Assembly (NCBI GenBank): GCA_020434465.1
Contig: JAGRAS010000153.1
Location: 1 to 5,015 of the forward strand
Origin: Bdellovibrionales bacterium
GTDB taxonomy: Bacteria; Bdellovibrionota; UBA2361; JAGRAS01
Length of the DNA stretch: 5,015 bases
Reading direction: 5' to 3'
Shown here: positions 1 through 5,015 of the stretch, one piece after another
Numbering within the stretch: position 1 is the stretch's first letter
How the letters are laid out: each line of letters starts with the position of its first letter
The notes under the pieces: generated by a model
Databases searched by the model: none
What the model was told of the DNA's origin: nothing
The model's input: only the letters and a program-made list of their open reading frames with translations
Made by a program: the position numbers and the translations under genes

Positions 1-13
1 AGCACACGTCTGA
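1..13 (+). other. Probable sequencing-adapter remnant
   Basis: The first 13 bases, AGCACACGTCTGA, are identical to an internal segment of the Illumina TruSeq index adapter (from memory, the adapter continues with ACTCCAGTCAC; here the sequence diverges after base 13). An exact 13-mer at the very first base is unlikely by chance. The simplest reading is that base 1 is a contig end carrying untrimmed adapter. One reservation is that the orientation, adapter sense strand to the left of the insert, is not that of plain read-through. It would need a fold-back or mis-join. Confidence 0.7.
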
Positions 14-91
14 TCCTAGTATATACTCAACGAAGTATATACTAGGATCTGTATATACTTCGTTGAGTATATACTAGGATCTGTATAAAAG
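12..91. repeat. Nested inverted repeat made of 16-bp-spaced AGTATATACT units
   Basis: Bases 12-42 are the exact reverse complement of 51-81 (31-bp arms, 8-bp spacer TAGGATCT). Inside this, 12-27 and 34-49 form another perfect inverted repeat (16-bp arms, 6-bp loop CAACGA). The decamer AGTATATACT lies at 18-27, 34-43 and 66-75, with one mismatch (TGTATATACT) at 50-59 and a decayed copy (TGTATAAAAG) at 82-91, so all steps are exactly 16 bp. The 6-bp spacers are GATCCT, CAACGA, AGGATC, TCGTTG and AGGATC, alternating between two words and their complements. A 22-bp direct repeat (34-55 and 66-87) follows from this. The array could be an operator or iteron set upstream of the gene at 155. Its left end coincides with the adapter-like bases, so part of it (12-33) may be an assembly fold-back. 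Confidence 0.85.
63..89 (+). promoter_or_regulatory. Weak promoter-like pair in the repeat array
   Basis: TTGAGT (63-68) and TATAAA (84-89, five of six matches to the sigma70 -10 consensus) are separated by 15 bp, shorter than the usual 16-18 bp. The -10-like hexamer lies in the decayed last repeat unit, so a protein binding the decamers would cover this promoter. It would give a leader of roughly 60 bases before the ATG at 155. AT-richness makes such matches common, so this is tentative. Confidence 0.3.
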
Positions 92-154
92 TTTTACTAA
101 GAATTTAACTAATGCTAGCCTTATTAAAAAAAGTCCAAAAAATAGGTAGTTAGT

Positions 155-1102
155 ATGGAATTTGGAGATAATAAGAAAGGGGGTTTTGACCCAGGGGATA
201 GTCCAAGAGAAGAGATAGTAATTCCTGATATATTAGATGCTAAAGATTGTATTCCAATTAGTACTACCATTCTTGAAAAATATCTGATGCAAGTTGCCCA
301 TGCAGGTGGGCAGGATCTTGGTTTAGCTGATAAAGATTGGGAAAACACAGAAATATTAACAAGAGCGAAAGCAAGACTTTTAAAATGTTTAGGTTTTGAT
401 ATTAATGAATTTGATTTTATTAATAGTCTCACTTACCAAGATAAGTTTAAGCAAAATGATATCACAGTTGAGATAAATGGATATGCATTTTATCCTAGTA
501 ATGACAGCTCTCCTGAGAGATTATCTTTTTTTGTTTATGCTAAAAAAGGAAAGTCTGGATTACTGCCTTACAATAATCCTGTAAAAGGCGCTTTTTTTGA
601 AGAATTCTCAGGGCCGATTGGCTTTAAAGTAGTTTGCTCAGCAGTTGAAATAGAAAGTGAAGGTGTATCTATTCAGATTGAACCAATTTGTATCAACCAA
701 ACTTTTCTTGAGCTAGTTAATCACGCAAAAGATTCAATTGATAAAATTGAAACTTATCGACGGTTCATTTTAGATAATGAAGTTAATTTTAGTTGGTTAT
801 ATAATCAAATTTCTTTCCATCTAGACACACATCTTAGGGAAGCTCTTGTTCACAAAACAGTTAATGGTAGTGACGTTTGTCACGAAATTTTTTTAAGAGA
901 GTTTTTGCCGCTTAGTGCAAAAGATTTGGAAAAAAAGCAAAAAGACGAAGTTGTAGTAAAAGTACAATTTGATGAATTAGGTGATGAAGATCAGATTCTT
1001 AGAGTAAGAAATGCTGTATTTGGAATACCAGTTTATTGCAATATTGATTTTTGGACTCCTGAGCTTGGCAAGCCCAGGCTAATTAGTGAAATAATTTTTT
1101 AA
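155..1102 (+). CDS. Hypothetical protein, 315 aa, probably cytoplasmic
   Basis: I do not recognise this protein. It has no signal peptide and no membrane segment. The N-terminal 30 residues are polar, acidic and glycine-containing (probably flexible). Residues about 38-82 look helical. The middle (about 103-180) alternates hydrophobic and polar residues as in beta strands. Residues about 183-262 look helical and include a histidine-rich stretch (H222, H226, H233, H243), and the end (about 264-315) is again strand-like. Cysteines at 161, 179, 242 and 295 form no CxxC pair, so no metal site can be claimed. The ATG at 155 is preceded by AGG at 144-146 (8-nt spacing), which supports this start. 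The next gene begins 25 bp downstream on the same strand, suggesting an operon whose promoter would lie in or near the repeat array upstream. The long open frame with even A/T-rich codon use makes a real gene very likely; its function is unknown. Confidence 0.85.
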   Translation: MEFGDNKKGGFDPGDSPREEIVIPDILDAKDCIPISTTILEKYLMQVAHAGGQDLGLADKDWENTEILTRAKARLLKCLGFDINEFDFINSLTYQDKFKQNDITVEINGYAFYPSNDSSPERLSFFVYAKKGKSGLLPYNNPVKGAFFEEFSGPIGFKVVCSAVEIESEGVSIQIEPICINQTFLELVNHAKDSIDKIETYRRFILDNEVNFSWLYNQISFHLDTHLREALVHKTVNGSDVCHEIFLREFLPLSAKDLEKKQKDEVVVKVQFDELGDEDQILRVRNAVFGIPVYCNIDFWTPELGKPRLISEIIF

Positions 1103-1127
1103 AAAAGCTAAAACATCTTTGGATCAT

Positions 1128-1523
1128 ATGAACACAATAAAAACAGAGAGAAACGAGCAAAGTCAAAGTTGGGTAAAAGAACTTTCGAAAAAAATAGCTG
1201 AAGAAACTTTTTGTTTTTTATTAAAAGTAGCTTATTTTTTAGAAAATAGTCCGAGGAATAAAGCAGAAAGTAAGCAACAAAAGAAATATGCTAAATTAGC
1301 AAAAAGTTTTGCTGCGCTCGCAAACCGAATTGAGTCTGATATTGAACGAGATTGCATAGATAGCTTTGAAGTATCAATAGCACAAAATGAGCTGTCACCG
1401 CTTATTCAAACTTACCGCCAAGCAAGCGATGCGCTAAGCTCTGCTGCAATAACTGGCCAAATTCCACCTGAGTCAGAGGAAGTCATTAAAAAAGCAGTTG
1501 AATTGTTTAAAAGCAGGTTATAA
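1128..1523 (+). CDS. Hypothetical small helical protein, 131 aa
   Basis: This is an unrecognised soluble protein with no signal peptide. Its composition (many K, E, A, S, Q and L residues and few glycines or prolines) predicts three or four helices: about residues 12-40, 46-73, 79-108 and 115-130, the last two separated by the turn GQIPPES. The first helix holds the only hydrophobic run (FCFLLKVAYFL, 28-38), which is too short and too charged at its borders to be a membrane anchor. I chose ATG at 1128 because GGA (1121-1123) sits 4 nt upstream. A TTG at 1119 would add only three residues and has no ribosome site of its own. The gene follows the 315-aa gene by 25 bp and is probably co-transcribed with it, so the two may act together; the sequence does not show how. 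No clear terminator follows the stop codon. Confidence 0.75.
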   Translation: MNTIKTERNEQSQSWVKELSKKIAEETFCFLLKVAYFLENSPRNKAESKQQKKYAKLAKSFAALANRIESDIERDCIDSFEVSIAQNELSPLIQTYRQASDALSSAAITGQIPPESEEVIKKAVELFKSRL

Positions 1524-1541
1524 GAATTGCAAGTAATCAAA

Positions 1542-1595
1542 TAGTCACAGTTTTGTCATCTAAACCTGATCTACAGATTGACTTTAAACTGACCT
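1542..1595. promoter_or_regulatory. Symmetric four-half-site candidate operator (GTCA-N7-GTCA, inverted)
   Basis: GTCA occurs at 1544-1547 and 1555-1558, and its complement TGAC at 1579-1582 and 1590-1593. Each pair has an 11-bp period and the two pairs are exactly symmetric about 1568.5. Direct repeats of a GTCA core at an 11-bp period are the architecture of Pho boxes (CTGTCAT repeats bound by PhoB-type response regulators). The left pair (1542-1559) matches 12 of 18 positions of that consensus by eye; the right pair matches little beyond the cores. It lies in the gap before the receptor gene, and its right half overlaps the -35-like hexamer. Four-base words are frequent, so chance remains possible. 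Confidence 0.3.
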
Positions 1596-1605
1596 CTGTT
1601 AAAAA
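1578..1605 (+). promoter_or_regulatory. Candidate sigma70 promoter of the receptor gene
   Basis: TTGACT (1578-1583, five of six to TTGACA) is followed after 16 bp by TAAAAA (1600-1605). One base further on, AAAAAT gives a 17-bp spacer and also four of six matches. It is the best promoter-like pair in the 118-bp gap between the helical-protein gene and the receptor gene, giving a leader of roughly 30 bases. No Fur-type GATAATGATAATCATTATC sequence is visible nearby. Confidence 0.4.
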
Positions 1606-1641
1606 TCCTAACACATAAAAATTTATTTCTAAGGATCTATT

Positions 1642-3831
1642 ATGAAGTCTAGGTATTTTACTCTTTCACTCTTTACTTTATTTTTTCTAAGTTCAGCGCT
1701 AATAGCTGAAGAGCAAACTGAAAGTGAAAATAAAAGTGAGACAGCAAAAAAAATAGAAGTGGTTGTAACAGCAAGTAGAGGACAAGAGCAAAATTTGCTT
1801 GAAGTGCCACAGACAATAGACTCTGTTACTAGCGAAGAAATAAGTGATTTTGTTTATGCAGATGTTGATGATGCGCTTCGAAAATTACCAGGGCTAGGAC
1901 TTGCACCATCAGAGGGTAACCCTAACTACTGGCAAGAAGGATTTACAATTCGTGGATTAGGAGCTCAAAGAGTCTTAACATTAAGTGACGGAGTTCGCCA
2001 AGCTGGGCAAGGCATTGGCTATGGCGGTGGAAACTTAAGCTTATACGATCCGTTTTCTATTGAAAAAATTGAAGTTTTAAGAGGTCCTGCTTCTGTACTT
2101 TATGGAACTGATGCATTTGGCGGAGTAATTAATATTACTACAAGAAATCCAATTCGAAGAACGGAATCAGGTGCAAATGGAGGGCTAAGATACAGCTTTG
2201 ATGGTTCAAGAGATATGCATAGAACTGGAGCATATCTAGATTTTGGAGATGAAGATTTTGGTGCAGTTATTGGCGGAAGCTTTACAGATGCTTCTGAGCC
2301 TAACTTGCCTGATGATATAGACCCTCAAAGTGGCTCATTTGAAAACCTTGGAATTTGGGGAAAAGCTGATTTTTATATCGATAACGATAGCAAAATTCGA
2401 GTAATTGCAAATACAGATAGAAATAAAGATGTTAATGTAATTGACTCTACAATTACACTTCCAATTGCAACATTCCCACCACCAGGATCTTCTGCTGATA
2501 TCACATCGCCATTATTTTTTCAGTTTCCTGAATATTCAAGAACAATGGCCGGCGTTGAGTATATCACAGAAAACCTTAGTGATAGTTGGAAGTCATTTCA
2601 GACTGGATTTTATTACCAACGTTTAAATCGTGAGTTTCATCGCGAAACCGCTTTTTACTCGAATGGTTCTCCAGGATTTGCTGGGCCACCACTTTTCTTT
2701 GATCCTACTGCAAGTGTGGATCAAGCAGTTGTTGATACAGACGATGTAGTTGAAACATACGAGTGGCAAACTCAAACACGCCATCAACTTGACAATCATG
2801 AGTTAACATTTGGTTTAGATGTTGGCCTTGATGAATCTGATCTTCCAGAAGTTGAAACTATTACTATTGCTGGTCTTGCAGGAATTGGAGAAGTTTCTGG
2901 AGCCCCATCCGTTTCAACTGCTCGCCTTAGAGCCAAAGCTAGTCAGTTAAGACTTGGCTTATATGGACAAGATAAGATCACTTCAGGGGACTTTGAAGTT
3001 ACTCCAGGTGTTAGGGCTGATTTTTTTACAGTCGAGGATGATGTTTCAAACTTTGATGAAGATGAGTTTGGACTTAGTGGTTCATTAGGATTACTTTATC
3101 ACCTAAATCAAGAAAATTCTTTATATGGAAGCCTTGGTACTGGATTTAGAGTCCCTGATCTTGGTGAGCGTTTCCAAACTGGGATTGTTAATCTTGGAGT
3201 TCCTTCTCAAATTATTGGCAAAGAAGATTTGGATCCAGAAAGATCTTACAATGCTGAAATTGGTGTTAAGGGAGAAAGATCTGATTTCCGCTACCATTTT
3301 GCAACATTTATTAATCAGGTACAGGATTATATTGGTTTGCGTCCACTTGGAACTGTAGCTGGGTTTGCTACAGATCAATACGACAACCTTGGAGATGTTA
3401 CTCTTTATGGTGGTGAAGCTGGGATTGAGTACGATCTAACAGCTAAAACTAATATTTTTCTTAATGCTGCACGTACTTGGACAGATAGTACTGATAAAGT
3501 AGATGTTCTTGACTGGGTATTTAACTATGGTGTCTTACATACTGAACCAGTGAACAGTAATATGATACAGAGCATTGGAGCAGGTTTTTATGGAAGAACC
3601 GTGTTAGAGTCAGAAGACTTAACTCCTTCTGCGGGCAGAGATACTTTTGATGCTCCTAGCTTTACAGTTGTAGATCTTTTATTAAACCTTAAGCTTCAGG
3701 AAACTAAGCTTGGAGATGTAAAGCTCATTGCCGGGGTTAAGAATCTCTTTGATAAGAAATATCAAGAGCCTTTTTTCCCAATGTATCAACCTGAAAGAGC
3801 AGGCTATGCAGGAGTTGAAATAACTTTCTAA
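1642..3831 (+). CDS. TonB-dependent outer-membrane receptor, heme/hemoglobin-receptor-like
   Basis: This is an outer-membrane beta-barrel receptor for TonB-energised import; 729 aa is normal for the family. It starts with a signal peptide (hydrophobic core about 7-21, likely cleavage after A22), then a TonB box-like segment IEVVVTASR (38-46). The plug domain (about 52-168) carries IRGLG (103-107), DGVRQ (116-120), EVLRGPASVLYG (144-155) and GGVINITTR (160-168). The rest is the barrel, with NLFDKKY (701-707) near the end and a terminal phenylalanine, the usual barrel-insertion signal. RVLTLSDGVRQ in the plug and FRVP (502-505) followed by KEDLDPE (527-533) resemble the FRAP and NPDL motifs of heme/hemoglobin receptors. 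The alanine of FRAP is valine here, and I cannot confirm the conserved ligand histidine, so the substrate is inferred only. AAGGA at 1631-1635 lies 6 nt before the ATG and fixes the start. A membrane-protein gene follows after 3 bp. Confidence 0.95.
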   Translation: MKSRYFTLSLFTLFFLSSALIAEEQTESENKSETAKKIEVVVTASRGQEQNLLEVPQTIDSVTSEEISDFVYADVDDALRKLPGLGLAPSEGNPNYWQEGFTIRGLGAQRVLTLSDGVRQAGQGIGYGGGNLSLYDPFSIEKIEVLRGPASVLYGTDAFGGVINITTRNPIRRTESGANGGLRYSFDGSRDMHRTGAYLDFGDEDFGAVIGGSFTDASEPNLPDDIDPQSGSFENLGIWGKADFYIDNDSKIRVIANTDRNKDVNVIDSTITLPIATFPPPGSSADITSPLFFQFPEYSRTMAGVEYITENLSDSWKSFQTGFYYQRLNREFHRETAFYSNGSPGFAGPPLFFDPTASVDQAVVDTDDVVETYEWQTQTRHQLDNHELTFGLDVGLDESDLPEVETITIAGLAGIGEVSGAPSVSTARLRAKASQLRLGLYGQDKITSGDFEVTPGVRADFFTVEDDVSNFDEDEFGLSGSLGLLYHLNQENSLYGSLGTGFRVPDLGERFQTGIVNLGVPSQIIGKEDLDPERSYNAEIGVKGERSDFRYHFATFINQVQDYIGLRPLGTVAGFATDQYDNLGDVTLYGGEAGIEYDLTAKTNIFLNAARTWTDSTDKVDVLDWVFNYGVLHTEPVNSNMIQSIGAGFYGRTVLESEDLTPSAGRDTFDAPSFTVVDLLLNLKLQETKLGDVKLIAGVKNLFDKKYQEPFFPMYQPERAGYAGVEITF

Positions 3832-3834
3832 ATA

Positions 3835-4251
3835 ATGGAAGCACCAAGTTTTAGCACCTTTTCGGCCGTTTCAGAAATATTTGTTACCATCGCTGTTTTA
3901 TATGTGGTGTTAACAAATTTTCGCGGCAAAGGTTTCCCTAAAAAGATTGCGCTAGCCGTAATAATCTTTGAATTTGGTGTAAATATGGCATACATGATGT
4001 CACGAATGGGTGATCATGCGGATGTGAGTACCATGAGTAAAGGGATGATTGCCTTTGCTGCTATTCATGGCTCACTTTCACTCTTAGTGTTTATAGGATT
4101 TGTTGTGTATGCCTTTATCGCATATGCGGATTTCAAAAAAGGTCGTTTTTTCTTTAAAGATCATCCTAAGCAAACTTATGTATTCATATTTTTTTGGATG
4201 CTTAGTGTATTATCTGGCGAGCTTTTATATCTAATTAATTATGTGATTTAA
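3835..4251 (+). CDS. Four-helix inner-membrane protein downstream of the receptor
   Basis: This 138-aa integral membrane protein has four predicted helices at about residues 11-28, 38-56, 71-97 and 114-136; the short connecting loops place both ends on the same side. Buried or border polar residues stand out: E46 and N50 in helix 2, H78 in helix 3, and W121 and E129 (in SGEL) in helix 4, with H61 and H110 in loops. The helix-4 pattern vaguely recalls small four-helix proteins of the DUF420 type, but I cannot assign a family. The start lies 3 bp after the receptor stop with no ribosome site at normal distance (AGGAG at 3810-3814 is 20 nt away), so translation probably depends on ribosomes finishing the receptor. 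This coupling suggests a role with the same ligand, for instance heme binding or electron transfer, which is inference. Its 3' end overlaps the convergent gene by 17 bp. Confidence 0.85.
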   Translation: MEAPSFSTFSAVSEIFVTIAVLYVVLTNFRGKGFPKKIALAVIIFEFGVNMAYMMSRMGDHADVSTMSKGMIAFAAIHGSLSLLVFIGFVVYAFIAYADFKKGRFFFKDHPKQTYVFIFFWMLSVLSGELLYLINYVI

Positions 4252-4711
4252 GACTTAATTTTTTTCTTAAAGCAACCCGCCAAACTAGAACCAAATGTGA
4301 ACAAATAAAAATCAAAAAAGCGCTTGAGCTAAAAACGTGCATTAAATTAATAAGCTTTGCGAGTTTAAAATCACTAGTAAAACCTGGTATAATAAATACA
4401 CCACTAAGAATAACAATTAGCATAGAAATAAAAGTGCATAGCCCAATCTTAAAATGCAGAGTTTGACCTAAGTTTTTGACCAGTAAGTAATGCCTTAGCT
4501 GATAAATTAAATATGGCAGCAGAGCAATTAAGCTGAGTGCCCAGTGAGAAAAAACAAGTGAATGATGGGAGCTTACAAAAGGTTTAAAAAAGTAAAGAAC
4601 AAAACCACTCAGAGTATTCACAATAAACAGTAAAAGCACTGATAGCAAAAGAGGTGAACGCCACTTGCTCCAACGCTTCTCAGTTCTAAATTCCTTAAGA
4701 AAATTTGGCAT
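4235..4711 (-). CDS. Four-helix membrane protein, possible b-type cytochrome
   Basis: This 158-aa integral membrane protein has helices at about residues 20-42, 52-72, 87-108 and 118-145. The two halves look like copies of one two-helix unit: LSG at the middle of helix 1 (34-36) and helix 3 (102-104), each followed 20 or 21 residues later by a histidine at the start of the next helix (H56, H125). Helix 4 also has H139, 14 residues from H125, the spacing of two heme ligands on one helix in b-type cytochromes. In helix 2 the second histidine, H74, is 18 residues from H56, so bis-heme binding is not certain. H49, H50 and H86 lie in loops. DUF4405- or cytochrome b561-like proteins are the closest concept I can offer. 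Its ATG overlaps the tonB stop codon (TAATG), implying translational coupling; AAGG is too close to the ATG to be a normal ribosome site. A ferric or heme reductase role is inference. Confidence 0.85.
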   Translation of the reverse strand: MPNFLKEFRTEKRWSKWRSPLLLSVLLLFIVNTLSGFVLYFFKPFVSSHHSLVFSHWALSLIALLPYLIYQLRHYLLVKNLGQTLHFKIGLCTFISMLIVILSGVFIIPGFTSDFKLAKLINLMHVFSSSAFLIFICSHLVLVWRVALRKKLSLKSHN

Positions 4712-5015
4712 TACCTTAATTGAAATCTAACAACAACTTGTTCTTTTGACTCAATGGGAATACCACTAAATGTTGCAGGTGAAAAGCGCCACTTGCTTAG
4801 CACGGTATCAAGCGCAGATGAATCACAGTCATTACGCCCTGATGAGCGGATTATATTACCAGTTTTGACAAAACCATCTTTGCCAATAGTAATTGCCAGC
4901 TCTACCTCACCTTCAAAACCTAATTTTCTTGCACGAAAAGGGTAGGGAGGTTTAGGAGCCTGAACTATTCGAACTTGAGTTTTATGATGTTCGCCTAGGC
5001 CTCTAGATTGTTGAA
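4711..5015 (-). CDS. tonB: TonB energy transducer, C-terminal part (5' end outside the window)
   Basis: The frame is open from the window edge through 100 residues to TAA at 4713-4711; no start is present, so the gene is truncated by the window. The visible segment is a TonB C-terminal domain, the periplasmic part that grips the TonB box of receptors. It begins with a basic linker, then has PPYPFRARKLGFEGEV (fragment residues 22-37, including the hallmark YP pair), a strand with GKDGFVKTG (44-52), IIRSSG (54-59), the helix ALDTVLSKWRF (67-77) with SPA after it, and the closing strands ending VVVRFQL. The N-terminal membrane anchor and proline-rich linker would lie beyond 5015, perhaps with exbB and exbD. 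It shares one base with the next gene on the same strand. It probably serves the receptor encoded nearby in the opposite orientation. Confidence 0.9.
   Translation of the reverse strand, partial: QQSRGLGEHHKTQVRIVQAPKPPYPFRARKLGFEGEVELAITIGKDGFVKTGNIIRSSGRNDCDSSALDTVLSKWRFSPATFSGIPIESKEQVVVRFQLR

Noticed and set aside
12..91. CRISPR array or integron attC sites as an explanation of the repeats
   Set aside because: Units are 10 bp with 6-bp repeated spacers, far shorter than CRISPR units and without unique spacers; there are no attC core sites and no cas or integrase gene.
124..432. Minus-strand open frame of 102 codons
   Set aside because: It lies mostly opposite the 315-aa gene; its product has no recognisable features and the plus-strand gene has the better start and operon context.
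870..894. Hairpin GTGAC-GTTT-GTCAC followed by seven T, resembling an intrinsic terminator
   Set aside because: It lies in the middle of the 315-aa reading frame, the stem is only 5 bp, and a 4-base gap separates it from the T run; more likely chance in AT-rich coding DNA.
1524..1577. Possible terminator after the helical-protein gene (CAGTTTT...TAAACCTG)
   Set aside because: The stem has a mismatch after three base pairs and no T run follows, so it does not look like an intrinsic terminator.
2441..2626. Plus-strand open frame inside the receptor gene (also plus 3125-3358 and minus 3121-3378)
   Set aside because: Out-of-frame shadows of the receptor coding sequence, with low-complexity translations and no independent start signals.
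4251..4270. T-rich stretch after the plus-strand membrane-protein gene, as a terminator
   Set aside because: No stable GC-containing stem precedes the T run, and the stretch is coding sequence of the convergent gene.
4754..4945. Plus-strand open frame of 63 codons
   Set aside because: It is antisense to the clear TonB C-terminal domain encoded on the minus strand.

Overview
The window is AT-rich DNA from a Gram-negative bacterium. It carries an outer-membrane TonB-dependent receptor, the C-terminal end of a TonB protein, and two small four-helix membrane proteins. Codon choice is strongly A/T-ending. Nothing in the sequence fixes the taxon; a low-GC, probably proteobacterial and possibly uncultured lineage is my guess.

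Layout. Bases 1-13 equal an internal stretch of a widely used Illumina adapter, so base 1 is probably a raw contig end. Directly abutting it (12-91) is a striking array of AGTATATACT decamers at exactly 16-bp steps. The array forms a nested perfect inverted repeat with 31-bp arms and is either an operator/iteron array or a fold-back assembly product. Next come two plus-strand genes of unknown function, one for a cytoplasmic 315-residue protein (155-1102) and one for a short helical protein (1128-1523), 25 bp apart and probably co-transcribed. The 118-bp gap that follows holds a promoter-like pair and a symmetric set of four GTCA half-sites. It precedes the receptor gene (1642-3831), whose plug motifs resemble the heme/hemoglobin receptor group. 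A four-helix membrane protein gene (3835-4251) starts 3 bp after the receptor and is presumably coupled to it.

From the other side, a minus-strand operon runs in from beyond base 5015. The 3' end of a tonB gene (4711-5015) overlaps by one base the start of a second four-helix, histidine-bearing membrane protein gene (4235-4711). The 3' end of that gene overlaps the plus-strand membrane protein gene by 17 bp.

How they may work together (inference). The receptor would import a scarce ligand, possibly heme or an iron chelate, across the outer membrane, with TonB transmitting energy from the inner membrane. The two small membrane proteins, one in each operon, are candidates for heme-binding or electron-transfer accessories at the inner membrane. 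The unknown pair at the left has no visible link to uptake.
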